NCBI GenBank assembly: GCA_002413745.1
Contig: DHXP01000070.1
Coordinates: 48,823 to 112,822, forward strand
Origin: Flavobacterium sp. UBA5153
GTDB lineage: Bacteria > Bacteroidota > Bacteroidia > Flavobacteriales > Flavobacteriaceae
Direction: 5' to 3'
Length of the DNA: 64,000 nt
The notes beneath the pieces are model-generated. The model was not told where the DNA came from and made no database searches. It saw nothing but the letters and a program-made list of their open reading frames with translations. Both the position numbers and the translations under genes were made by a program. This document shows positions 26,887-36,400 of this stretch, piece by piece (positions within the stretch are counted from its first letter, which is position 1; every line of letters begins with the position of its first letter).

Positions 26887-29163
26887 TCAATATTTTAGAT
26901 TCAAACTCGCTTTAAACATTCTCAGTTCTTCCCAACTAAATTTATCGCCATATTTTTCTTTAAGAGGTGAAATCGATTCTTCCTTATAGCCATAGAAAGC
27001 CTCGGTCAATTCCAGAATTTTATCCTCGGGTAAAACATCTTTTATGCTTATGGTTTGCGACTGAATTAATTTTGTTAAATGTCCTAGAATGGTTTCCTCA
27101 GTGAATTTTCTAATGGCCGCAATCTCTTTGATGGTGTTCTTTTCGAGCCACAATTCATACGTTTCCTGAACGGTCGATTTTTTGGGCTCTTTAGTAACTT
27201 TCTTCTTTGAAGTGTATCTTTCCAGGTCAATTTCGTCTTCGATTAAAGTTACGTTTACCGATTTGAAATCTTCTTGAATAGTTTTTAACTTATTGATTTT
27301 GTAATATTTAATTTCATCTGAAGAAAGTTTTTCTTTCGAAATTGTTTCGCCATTTACGACCGTTTCTATCAATAATTTAGCTTTCATTAATCGCAAAACG
27401 GCCTTGATTTGCAATTCTTCGAGTACAACCAATTCCTCATAAAACGCCTTTACCTTTTTAATGCGTTTTACTTCTTCAATCTTCCAAAGAATTTCGTGAA
27501 CCAAGTTGTCCATTGGTAATAAAAAATAGTCGAATGCCGCTTGTATTCTTTCGGAAATATGATTTAAATCTGCGGTTTCCTGACTGAAAAGTTTATTCAA
27601 TTGTGTTATGAATTTTTTGGATGGATCCAAAAGCGATTCGATGGCTTCCGTTTGTTTTCGTGCCCAAACGGCGTGTTTTGATTTCTCCGAACTTTCCCCT
27701 TTTTCATTGTAACTAAATTTATGATTGCGCCATTCCTGAGCCAAATCATCCCAATCGAAAGTGTTAATCAGGTAATTATGGATGAAATTTTTTGTTTCAA
27801 AATGCAGTGCATTTGCTAAAAACGAATCCGATGCTTTGTTAAGCGAATAATCCATCACGTCTTGATCGTTCGAAATACCATTCATTCGCAACGGAGAAAG
27901 TAAAATTAAGCCGTTTAACGAGCGTAAACGCGATAAAGCCACATACGCTTGTCCGGGAAGAAAAACCTGTGAAACATCGAGCGCAGCTTTGTCGAAAGTC
28001 AATCCTTGACTTTTATGAACCGTGATTGCCCAAGCGAGTTTTATTGGATAATGAACAAAAGTTCCCAAGACTTCTTCCTCAATTTCCTTGGTGTTTTCAT
28101 CCACCTTATAGCGAATGTTTTGCCATTCATATTTTTCGACTTCTATGGTTTTATTTTCTTCGGGAAAATGAACAAGAATTTCCTGGCTCGAAAGCGATTT
28201 TATAAATCCCATTTTTCCGTTGAAATACTTTTTATCGAAAGACAAGTCGTTTTTCACAAACATAACTTGCGCGCCTACTTTGAGCCTTAAATTTTCTTCG
28301 ACAGGAAATATTTTATCCGGGAAATCGTCAACGATTTCCGGTTTGTAGGTTACTAATTTTCCTTCCAGGTCTTCCAACGCTTGCGCATTCATTGCATCCG
28401 CTTTGGCATTGTGAGTTGTTAAAGTAATATACCCTTTGTTGGCTTTCAAATCGAAATCAGGTTTCACATATTGATTCAAAGCTTGAATGTCTGCCGAAGA
28501 AATTTGATTGTTTCTCAAATTGTTCAAAATCGAAATAAAGGCATCGTCAGTTTGACGAAAAATCTTGGATAATTCGATATATAAAGGCGGATTTTGCTGC
28601 ACAACGTGTGAATGAAAAAAGAATTTTCCTTTGTAATAGGTTCGTAATGTTCGCCATTCCTCGTCCCGAATTACGGGAGGCAGTTGCAATAAATCGCCAA
28701 TATACAATACTTGAACTCCGCCAAAAGGACTGCTTTTTTTGCGAACGGTTTGCATCATAAAATCCATTGCGTCCAGCAAATCGGCACGGAGCATACTCAC
28801 TTCATCAATGATAAGCAATTCCATATTTCGAATAACCGACTTCTTTAAACCGCTCATTTTAAAGTGTCTGCGTAAGGTAGCCTTCGTTTCAAACTTCGTG
28901 TTTTCAGAAAAATGGGGAGCCGAATTATCCGGAATAAATCCGCCGAAAGGCAACTGAAACATTGAGTGAATTGTTACTCCGCCAGCATTTAATGCCGCAA
29001 TTCCCGTTGGTGCTACCACAACCGTATTCTTGTGCGTGGTTTGAATAATTTCTCGAAGAAGCGTCGTTTTTCCAGTTCCAGCTTTTCCCGTAAGGAAAAC
29101 AGAGCGATGGGTTTGATTGATAAATCTCAGGGTGTAAACGGCGGCTTCGGAAATAGTTTGCAT
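26887..29163 (-). CDS. PIF1-like AAA helicase with C-terminal HTH (HTH_40) domain
   Basis: A 758-residue superfamily 1B helicase. Walker A is LTGKAGTGKTTLL (about 25-37), motif Ia follows with VAPTGIAALNAGG, Walker B is LLIIDEVSML, and later motifs include LPPVIRD (motif III) and TVHKSQGLTFDKA with YVALSRLRSLNGL (motifs V-VI). A long helical spacer follows, and residues about 655-735 form an HTH_40 type domain also seen in RecQ-like helicases (YELWLEKNTIKEIAAIRKFTEETI). It likely unwinds DNA structures during replication or repair. Single gene with its own context; the start at 29163 is the first Met before the Walker A box. Confidence 0.92.
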   Translation of the reverse strand: MQTISEAAVYTLRFINQTHRSVFLTGKAGTGKTTLLREIIQTTHKNTVVVAPTGIAALNAGGVTIHSMFQLPFGGFIPDNSAPHFSENTKFETKATLRRHFKMSGLKKSVIRNMELLIIDEVSMLRADLLDAMDFMMQTVRKKSSPFGGVQVLYIGDLLQLPPVIRDEEWRTLRTYYKGKFFFHSHVVQQNPPLYIELSKIFRQTDDAFISILNNLRNNQISSADIQALNQYVKPDFDLKANKGYITLTTHNAKADAMNAQALEDLEGKLVTYKPEIVDDFPDKIFPVEENLRLKVGAQVMFVKNDLSFDKKYFNGKMGFIKSLSSQEILVHFPEENKTIEVEKYEWQNIRYKVDENTKEIEEEVLGTFVHYPIKLAWAITVHKSQGLTFDKAALDVSQVFLPGQAYVALSRLRSLNGLILLSPLRMNGISNDQDVMDYSLNKASDSFLANALHFETKNFIHNYLINTFDWDDLAQEWRNHKFSYNEKGESSEKSKHAVWARKQTEAIESLLDPSKKFITQLNKLFSQETADLNHISERIQAAFDYFLLPMDNLVHEILWKIEEVKRIKKVKAFYEELVVLEELQIKAVLRLMKAKLLIETVVNGETISKEKLSSDEIKYYKINKLKTIQEDFKSVNVTLIEDEIDLERYTSKKKVTKEPKKSTVQETYELWLEKNTIKEIAAIRKFTEETILGHLTKLIQSQTISIKDVLPEDKILELTEAFYGYKEESISPLKEKYGDKFSWEELRMFKASLNLKY

Positions 29164-29213
29164 TTGGCGTATAAATTAAAGGCTAAAAATATAGCTTTTT
29201 GACTAGATAAAAC

Positions 29214-29242
29214 AAAAAATGTCACGCAATTGCGTGACATTT
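29214..29242 (-). terminator. Terminator after the OmpH-like gene
   Basis: The minus strand carries a perfect palindromic stem AAATGTCACGCAA / TTGCGTGACATTT (29217-29242) followed by six T. It lies just downstream of the OmpH-like gene and before the helicase. Confidence 0.85.
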
Positions 29243-29263
29243 GATAAACTAATTTCAATAAAA

Positions 29264-29818
29264 TTATTTTTTAACTTCCTCTTTTTTAGCGGGTGCTTTA
29301 TATTTCTCGTTTAATAATTTGATGATGTCTTTCGTTATATCATATTTATCTTCAGCATATAAAATACTGGCTGCATCACCCGTTCCGTAGATGTAAGCAT
29401 AACCTTTTTCTTTGCCGTATGCTTTGATGAATTTTTTAACTCCGCTAACCAATGTGTCCATTTCTACACTGCTTTCTTGTTGTAATTGTTGAGAAAGGGC
29501 TTGTTGAGCATAGTTTAATTGTTGTTCTCTTTTTTGCAACTCAGCTCCTTTTTGTTGTGCCCAAGCTTGACCATTTGCTTGTGCTTGACTCTGAAAGCTG
29601 GAAGCTTCTTGTTTGAATCTCGCAATTTCAGCATCAAGCTCTCTTCCTTTTTCGTCAGATTTTGCTTTGTATTTAGCTTGAAGGTCTTTCGCTTCAGTAT
29701 ATTCTTTCATTAAGACTGAAGTATCCACGTAAGCTGTTTTTACTTCCTTAACTTCTGCTGTTTTATTACATGAAACAATTGAAACCGAAAGTGCGATAAT
29801 TAATAATGCTTTTTTCAT
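29264..29818 (-). CDS. OmpH/Skp-like lipoprotein
   Basis: A 184-residue periplasmic protein of the OmpH/Skp family, which chaperones outer-membrane proteins. The signal ends in SIVSC, so Cys17 should be lipid-modified, as is common for Bacteroidota homologues. A long coiled-coil region (about 40-115; KAKSDEKGRELDAEIARFKQ..., ending QQLQQESS) forms the tentacles, and the C-terminus (FIKAYGKEKGYAYIYGTG...) is the family's beta region. The acidic/basic tail KKEEVKK ends the protein. Possible promoter element at 29851. Confidence 0.88.
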   Translation of the reverse strand: MKKALLIIALSVSIVSCNKTAEVKEVKTAYVDTSVLMKEYTEAKDLQAKYKAKSDEKGRELDAEIARFKQEASSFQSQAQANGQAWAQQKGAELQKREQQLNYAQQALSQQLQQESSVEMDTLVSGVKKFIKAYGKEKGYAYIYGTGDAASILYAEDKYDITKDIIKLLNEKYKAPAKKEEVKK

Positions 29819-29850
29819 TTTTAAGTTTTTCTAATTTTTAAGTATTGTTA

Positions 29851-29858
29851 CAAAAATA
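29851..29858 (-). promoter_or_regulatory. Possible -7 element of the OmpH-like gene
   Basis: The minus strand reads TATTTTTG, a TAnnTTTG match 32 bases before the start codon. No clear -33 partner. Confidence 0.35.
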
Positions 29859-30062
29859 TAAAAAAATAAGTAGCATTCGGATAAAGTTTTAAAAATGCAA
29901 AATATTTGTGATATAAGTTTTTGTTATTGAAATTAAAATATTTATAATTTATAATTATTAAAGTCGAGCTTAACAGCGCTCAAATAAGCGGTTTTATTTA
30001 AAAAACTAATATCAAGCAGCAAAGCCTCAAAAACTATTTTTTAAATGCGCTTAAAATCAATT

Positions 30063-30911
30063 TTAGCTGTTTTTTATGATGTAAATGTGCGAGGAATATT
30101 CAAAATTCTTCCTAGCGTACCAATTGGATTGCAATCCGATAAAAAAGGCTTTTATAAAATTCATTTTTCCTGATTTGTATTTTTCGGAAAGCAAGCTCAC
30201 ATAAAATGAATCAAACTTCATTGGTAAGACTTTTTCCAATTGCATTTCTTCTTTTTCAAAAAGCAACTTTATCGCTGTTTTAGAAAAATGCCAAAAATGG
30301 ATTGGCACATCATAAGCTGCCCAAAAATTTCCGTAATGTTTTGCGTCAAACGATTTAAAATTTGGAACGGCAATTATTAATGTTCCGGTTGGTTTTAACA
30401 ATCGTTTCAATTCTTTAATTTGTTTGTCCAAATCAGGAACGTGTTCCAAAACGTGCCACATCGAAATCACGTCAAAAGAGTTGTTTTCTAATTCGCTTGT
30501 AAGTTTTACAAACGAAACTCCTTTGTTTTTAGCAATCGTCTTTGCTTTTTCACTTGGCTCTACTCCTATTATTTGCCAACCATCCTTTTTTGCAACCGCT
30601 AAAAAATCTCCTGTTCCGGCTCCAATGTCTAGAATCTTTCCCTTATTGGGTTGAAGCAAATTTATTAAATTGAGCTTGTTTTTTAAAGCTATGCTTTTTA
30701 CGAAATGGTACGCTTTTTCAAATAGAGATCGTTTATTGTCCGTATGGGAAATGTAATCTTCACTTTCGTAATATTTGCCTAGATTGTCTAAACTTGGTTG
30801 CGGAAAAGTGATTAACATATCCAAAACTTCATCGTGATACAAGTCGAAAGTTTCTTTGGAAACCGAATAATCTTTTACCGTAAGAAAATGTTTTTTGTTT
30901 GAAATATTCAT
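30063..30911 (-). CDS. Class I SAM-dependent methyltransferase
   Basis: A 282-residue methyltransferase of the Methyltransf_23 type. Motif I is KILDIGAGTGDFL (residues about 92-104), then the acidic post-I residue in GVEPSEKA, SFDVISMWHVLEHVPD, and motif III LLKPTGTLIIAVPNF. The N-terminal ~60 residues contain YYESEDYISHTDNK, a feature of methyltransferases acting on small sugars, quinones or lipids in envelope biosynthesis; the substrate is unknown. A parS-like site lies 54 bases upstream of its start, in the gap to mnmG. Confidence 0.88.
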   Translation of the reverse strand: MNISNKKHFLTVKDYSVSKETFDLYHDEVLDMLITFPQPSLDNLGKYYESEDYISHTDNKRSLFEKAYHFVKSIALKNKLNLINLLQPNKGKILDIGAGTGDFLAVAKKDGWQIIGVEPSEKAKTIAKNKGVSFVKLTSELENNSFDVISMWHVLEHVPDLDKQIKELKRLLKPTGTLIIAVPNFKSFDAKHYGNFWAAYDVPIHFWHFSKTAIKLLFEKEEMQLEKVLPMKFDSFYVSLLSEKYKSGKMNFIKAFFIGLQSNWYARKNFEYSSHIYIIKNS

Positions 30912-30964
30912 TTTTAAATTTTATTCTTTTAAAAAGTCTCAATAATACCAAGCATCTACAAGGT

Positions 30965-30980
30965 AGTTTCACGTGGAACA
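30965..30980. promoter_or_regulatory. parS-like ParB binding site 1
   Basis: The sequence AGTTTCACGTGGAACA matches the parS consensus TGTTTCACGTGAAACA at 14 of 16 positions, including the CACGTG core. It lies in the gap between mnmG and the methyltransferase. Two further sites follow within 2.1 kb. Confidence 0.75.
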
Positions 30981-31000
30981 ATATTAATTCTCCATCAATT

Positions 31001-32872
31001 CTATCTTCCCATATAAATCAATAATACAGAAACATCGCTTGGCGAAACTCCACTAATTCTCGAAGCTTGTGAAATTGTTACTGGACGAATCTTGCTTAAT
31101 TTTTGTTTTGCTTCAATTGACATCGATTTTATTTTGTTGTAATCAAAATTTTCAGGGATTTTTACATCTTCCAATCGAGTTGTTTTATTGGCATTATTCC
31201 TTTCCTTTTCGATATATCCAGAATATTTCACTTGTATTTCGGCTTGTTCCAATATTTCTTGATCCAAATCGTTTTCCGCAACATAAGCCGCCACTTTTTC
31301 GAATTTAATGATGTCTTCCAAATCAATTTGTGGGCGAGAAAAAACTTTAAATAATTTGTCGCCTTGAGTAATCAAAGCCGTGTCTTTTGATTCCAAAATA
31401 GGATTTGCTTCAGCAACCGAAACACTGGTTTCTTTAAAGAAAGCAACCATTTTTTCGGATTCCTTCAATTTGTGTTCCATTCTGCGCAAGCGTTTTTCAG
31501 AAGCCAGTCCTATTTCGTAAGACATCGGCGTCAATCTAAAGTCCGCATTATCTTGACGTAATAATGTTCTAAACTCGGCACGAGATGTAAACATTCTGTA
31601 CGGTTCTTCGGTTCCTTTTGTAATTAAATCATCAATTAAAACCCCAATATAGGCTTCATCCCTTTTCAAAATTAGCGGAGCTTTTTCCTGAACTTTTAAT
31701 GCCGCATTAATTCCGGCCATCAATCCCTGCGAAGCCGCTTCTTCATATCCTGTGGTCCCGTTTATTTGTCCAGCAAAATACAATCCTTCAATTAACTTGG
31801 TTTCCAGCGTATGCTTCAATTGTGTTGGCGGGAAATAATCGTATTCAATGGCATATCCCGGACGGAAAAATTTAACTTTTTCGAAACCAACAACGGAACG
31901 CAATGCTTTAAACTGAATGTCTTCAGGAAGAGAAGTCGAAAAGCCATTCACATATACTTCGACGGTATTCCAACCTTCAGGCTCCACAAATAACTGATGT
32001 CTTTCCTTGTCGGCAAACCGATTGATTTTGTCCTCAATGGAGGGGCAATATCTCGGACCAATACTTTTTATTCGCCCATTGAACATCGGAGAACGATCAA
32101 AACCTTCCCTTAAAATATTATGAACTTCAAGAGAAGTGTAAGTCATGTGACAGGATTTCTGATGAATCAAAGGCTTGGTAATATCAGAATATGAAAATTT
32201 ATCTGGTTTGGTATCTCCCTTTTCCTCATTCATTTTGGAATAATCCAATGAGCGTCCATCAACCCTAGGCGGTGTCCCAGTTTTCATTCTTCCTGCTTGA
32301 AAACCTACTCCCACTAAATCTTCGGTAATTCCGTAGGCAGCGCTTTCTCCAGCTCTTCCTCCTCCGAATTGCTTTTCACCAATATGAATTAAACCATTTA
32401 AAAAAGTTCCATTAGTCAACACTACCGATTTTGCCTTAATTTCTATTCCAAGCGAAGTTCGAATACCTTTGATTTTGCCATTTTCGATAATCAATCCTTT
32501 TACCATTTCTTGATAAAAATCAAGGTTTGGAGTTCGTTCCAACATCAATCTCCATTCTTCCGCAAAACGCATACGGTCACTTTGAACCCTAGGTGACCAC
32601 ATTGCCGGACCTTTTGACTTGTTCAACATCTTGAATTGAATGGCGGTATTGTCAGAAACGATTCCGGAATAACCACCAAGCGCATCAATCTCACGAACAA
32701 TCTGCCCTTTGGCAATACCGCCCATTGCAGGATTGCAAGACATTTGAGCAATGTTTTGCAGGCTCATTGTGACCAACAAGGTTTTCGATCCCAAATTAGC
32801 AGCAGCAGCAGCAGCTTCGGAACCTGCGTGGCCAGCACCAACGACGATTACATCATATTCTTCTTGAAACAT
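31001..32872 (-). CDS. mnmG: tRNA uridine-5-carboxymethylaminomethyl modification enzyme MnmG (GidA)
   Basis: A 623-residue FAD enzyme that, with MnmE, builds the 5-carboxymethylaminomethyl group on wobble uridine 34. The FAD motif is VVGAGHAGSEAAAAAANLG at the N-terminus; CNPAMGGIAKG, GTFLNGLIHIG, GLYFAGQINGTTGYEEAA and the C-terminal SGYIEKERNN/ISRISGVSP signature are also present. Full length. The start codon at 32872 is preceded by six bases and a four-copy heptamer array. mnmG is commonly near the replication origin, and parS-like sites flank it here. Confidence 0.97.
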   Translation of the reverse strand: MFQEEYDVIVVGAGHAGSEAAAAAANLGSKTLLVTMSLQNIAQMSCNPAMGGIAKGQIVREIDALGGYSGIVSDNTAIQFKMLNKSKGPAMWSPRVQSDRMRFAEEWRLMLERTPNLDFYQEMVKGLIIENGKIKGIRTSLGIEIKAKSVVLTNGTFLNGLIHIGEKQFGGGRAGESAAYGITEDLVGVGFQAGRMKTGTPPRVDGRSLDYSKMNEEKGDTKPDKFSYSDITKPLIHQKSCHMTYTSLEVHNILREGFDRSPMFNGRIKSIGPRYCPSIEDKINRFADKERHQLFVEPEGWNTVEVYVNGFSTSLPEDIQFKALRSVVGFEKVKFFRPGYAIEYDYFPPTQLKHTLETKLIEGLYFAGQINGTTGYEEAASQGLMAGINAALKVQEKAPLILKRDEAYIGVLIDDLITKGTEEPYRMFTSRAEFRTLLRQDNADFRLTPMSYEIGLASEKRLRRMEHKLKESEKMVAFFKETSVSVAEANPILESKDTALITQGDKLFKVFSRPQIDLEDIIKFEKVAAYVAENDLDQEILEQAEIQVKYSGYIEKERNNANKTTRLEDVKIPENFDYNKIKSMSIEAKQKLSKIRPVTISQASRISGVSPSDVSVLLIYMGR

Positions 32873-32878
32873 CTTTAA

Positions 32879-32906
32879 TTTAGGATTTAGGATTTAGGAT
32901 TCAGGA
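32879..32906. repeat. Heptamer tandem array upstream of mnmG
   Basis: Three copies of TTTAGGA (32879-32899) and a fourth variant TTCAGGA (32900-32906). On the transcribed strand this is TCCTGAA, TCCTAAA x3, then TTAAAG, then the ATG. The array type, copy number and six-base spacer are the same as before the desaturase at 8497. Confidence 0.8.
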
Positions 32907-32938
32907 TTGTTCATGCCGCATCATAAATCTATATTTGT

Positions 32939-32954
32939 TGTTCCACGTGAAACA
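32939..32954. promoter_or_regulatory. parS-like ParB binding site 2
   Basis: TGTTCCACGTGAAACA differs from the parS consensus at one of 16 positions. It lies between mnmG and ybeY, 64 bases from site 3. Confidence 0.85.
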
Positions 32955-33013
32955 TTGCATATTTTAAATTTAAAAATAAAACTTTTCAAATCTAAAAATT
33001 TTGATTTTTAATA

Positions 33014-33433
33014 CTATTGTTCCACGTGAAACATAGCCAATTTTTCATCTTCTTTATTTCTCATTATTAACGCGTCATTATCGGTTTTATCTTTGTATCC
33101 ACAATAATGTAAAATGCCATGCACTAGAACTCTTTTTAATTCTTCATCAAATAAAACATCAAAATCGACAGCGTTGTCTTTTACTCTTTCAATGGAAATA
33201 AAAACATCACCATTTATTTCATTTCCAATACTGTAATCAAAGCTAATAATATCCGTCAATGTGTCGTGATCAAGATGCTCAAGGTTGATTTTATGCAAAT
33301 AATCATCATCGCAAAATATGTAATTTATTTCGCCTTCTTTCTTGTTTTCTGACGCAATTACACTAGATAGCCACTTAGCTAATGTTTCTTCGTTCTCTAA
33401 GTTAAAATCGGTTTCGTAATTAAAATCTATCAT
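33014..33433 (-). CDS. ybeY: Endoribonuclease YbeY
   Basis: A 139-residue zinc-dependent endoribonuclease needed for 16S rRNA 3'-end maturation and ribosome quality control. The metal-binding signature H-G-x-L-H-x-x-G-Y is present as HGILHYCGYKD (residues about 105-115). The last residues, MFHVEQ, are encoded by a parS-like site that runs across the end of the gene (33018-33033). It overlaps the upstream DUF4175 gene by 14 bases, indicating a shared transcript and translational coupling. Confidence 0.95.
   Translation of the reverse strand: MIDFNYETDFNLENEETLAKWLSSVIASENKKEGEINYIFCDDDYLHKINLEHLDHDTLTDIISFDYSIGNEINGDVFISIERVKDNAVDFDVLFDEELKRVLVHGILHYCGYKDKTDNDALIMRNKEDEKLAMFHVEQ
33018..33033. 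promoter_or_regulatory. parS-like ParB binding site 3 (inside the ybeY 3' end)
   Basis: TGTTCCACGTGAAACA, identical to site 2 and one mismatch from consensus. It forms the last codons of ybeY; on the minus strand it reads ATGTTTCACGTGGAACAA, encoding MFHVEQ and leading to the stop. Confidence 0.85.
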
Positions 33434-36400
33434 TTTTGTTAAAATATACTTGAACTTTTTGGTTAAAATTCGAGCGCAAAGGTAAGGATTGTCTATTTAA
33501 TATTTCAATGCTATTTAAATAATCCAATAATGATTCTGGCAGTGCTTTAGATTGATTATTGAACTCCTTCTTATTGGCCTCTGATTGACGTTTGTTTTCT
33601 TGACCTTGTTGCTGTAAAGCAGTATTAAGTTTTAAAAGTTCTTGTTTCACTCTGAGAATGTTTTGAAGTGTTTCGTTCTTAAAACCTTTGTTCAATAATT
33701 GTTTTTCAATTTGCTTCATTTGTTCTAAAGCATTTTGACCGCTCCCACCAATTCCTTGCTTGTCTAATTCATTCTGTAAAGATTCCCTTAATTGCTTTTG
33801 CTCTTTATATATTTCCATAATTGCCTTTGCATCTCCTTCTCCTTCTTCTCCATTTTGACCTTCATTGCCTTTTTTTTGACCCTCTTTCCCCTTTTCCCCT
33901 TCTTTGCCTTCACCTGGTTTTTGTCCTTTTTTTAAACCGTCCTGCATTTTCTTGACCAACCCGTCCTGTTTTTTAATAATGTCCGGCAATTGCATTCCTT
34001 CTCCTTGTCCGGGTTTTGGTTTACCAGCACCCCTACTTGACATAGACATTTGCATATTGTTTAAAATATCGGATAATATATTAGCTAGTTTATTGGCTGA
34101 AGAGACTGTGTATTGTTGATGCGAAACTCCTTTAGGGATTTGGGCATCAGACAAAGTCTCCAAAGACTTGTCTAAATTATATTGTGTGTTTCCAATCTCT
34201 TTTGTAATGTCTTCACCGAGTTTTGGATTTCGCAAAGACATAGCAAACAAGCTATCATCAATATGTTTGAACTGTAGTTTTAAATCTTGTTGGAGCTTTA
34301 AATTTTTATTAAAAGCCGGTGAACCCATTTGAAAACTTTTGAATTTGGCCATTAAATCTTCTTGTGAAAACGAAAAAGTAAGCAAATTATCGAGAATTTG
34401 GCGCAACATTGCGATGTCTTCTTCAAGTTGTTCCATTTCTCCACTTTCCATACTTTGCTCCATTTTCTGGGACATTTGTTTCATTTTTCTGGAAGCGCTT
34501 TTTTGTTTTGGTTTAGCATTTGCTTTTTTGTCTTTTTGCAATTCTTCAAATGCTTTTTTTAAGTCTTCATCAATACTTTTTTGTTGTTCCTTGTCAACTG
34601 AAATATCCAATGGTTTTTTAAGTTCATTGTTTTCTTTGTCCAATTCATTTAAATCCTGTTGAATTTTATCGAATTCGTTGCTGATTTCTTCTTGGTTTTT
34701 AGTATTGTTTTCTTTGTCTTTATTCGACAAATCTTCTTGCTTTGTGGAAAGTTTATCAAGTTTTTCTTTTAACTGTTCTGCTTTTTTCTGTACGTAATAT
34801 TTTTTGGTCAGTTCAACTAATTGTTCTAAACTCCTAGTTTGGTTTTTTGCGTTTTGTTTGAACTTGTCCATTTTATCCATCAAGTCCTCCTGCTTGATTT
34901 TGTCATTCAGTTCTTTTAATTCATCCAATAGTTTTTGATTTTTTTCCAAATCCTTGTCTACATTATCCAGGCGTTTTTGCAAATCTTCTTTAAATTCGTC
35001 CTTTTTATCCATTTTGAATTTGTCAAGATTATCTTTCATTTTCTCTGCAAAATCTTTCATCAATTGATCTTGCTGTTTTTGACGTTTCAAGAAATCATCG
35101 ATCTTTTGACGGTCTTTGAATTCGAGATTTTCTTTTTCTTTGTTGGCGTTTTGAAGTTTTTCTAAATCAGAAATTTGTTTGTCTTGGTTTTTCAATGATT
35201 TCTCTAAACTATTAACATTGTTGTTTTGCTGTTGCAAGTCCAGATCTTCTTTTTCGTCATCAGTAGCAATCCGATTGGAGAAAACGGATGATTTCGTACT
35301 TTTGAAATTATGGATTGCATCATTGTCGAAAACCTCGAAATAATATTCATAAGAAACGCCTTGTTCAACAGGTAAATTGGCGGGGAAAGCAAAAATAAAT
35401 TGGTCAAAAACTGCTTTCTTAATGGCAATTGCTCCACGTTTAATAGCTTCTGGTTTGTTTTTGGGATAATAAACAACTTGCAGTTTAGAGAGTCCATAAT
35501 CATCTGAAAGTTGTCCTAAAACAAAGCTTTTGTCAACTTTTAAACTATCCGGAGCGTTATTCACATTAATTATAGGAAACTGGTCTTTAATTACGGAAAG
35601 TTGATAATTGAGTTTTTCGTAATTACTTACCTTCTCATTCGATGTAATAATTTGATATCCCGTATTTTGCAATATATATTTAGAAAAAATAAAACTGTTT
35701 TCTGATTTCGAAAAGGGAAAATTAGACGTTAAATCCTTCCAATTAATGTTTTGGGTGGCTAGTGCGTTTATTTTCCAAGTAACTCGCGTTCCTTCCGGTA
35801 CAATGGCGTTGCCTGTTCCTTTAATAAGTTCCGGTTTTTTATTCAAATAAAAAGGAAAATTCAACTGCATTTCAAAATTAGCAATCGAAGGAACGGTGAC
35901 CACATTTAATTCATAATCAGGTGAGGAAACCGCATTGGCTTCCACGTGAAACGAAACATTTAAAATTGGTTTTTCGATTTTATATTGAAATTCTCCGGCT
36001 TTGGTTGATTCCATAAAATAACTTTCGTCACCAATGAAAATCATCACGTTTTCTGGAGTTATTTTACCTTTCGTTTTTATTCGAATGATAAAATCCTTGT
36101 TTTGTTCGGTTTGCAAATTATCATTCAATACCACAAATTGAAATGGAGCTGGAGGAGAAAATTGGTCTTGAAAATGCACCACTCTATTCAAACTCTGGGA
36201 AAGTATTATGCTGTTTCCCGACAAATAAAAGAACAAGAAAAAAAGAATTGGAATGATTGCTAGCGGTAAATACTTTCTATTTTTACTAAAGTTAATCGCA
36301 TTCCCGAAAGGAATTGGCTGCAAGGCATTCGCTTTTTGTTCAATGGAAGCCAATAACAATTCGGATTGGTTTTTGTCATTCGACAATTGAATGAAATTTG

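Noticed and set aside
35939-35954. A parS-like CCACGTGAAAC inside the DUF4175 gene.
   Set aside because: Only 12 of 16 positions match and it is far from the cluster; probably a chance coding sequence.
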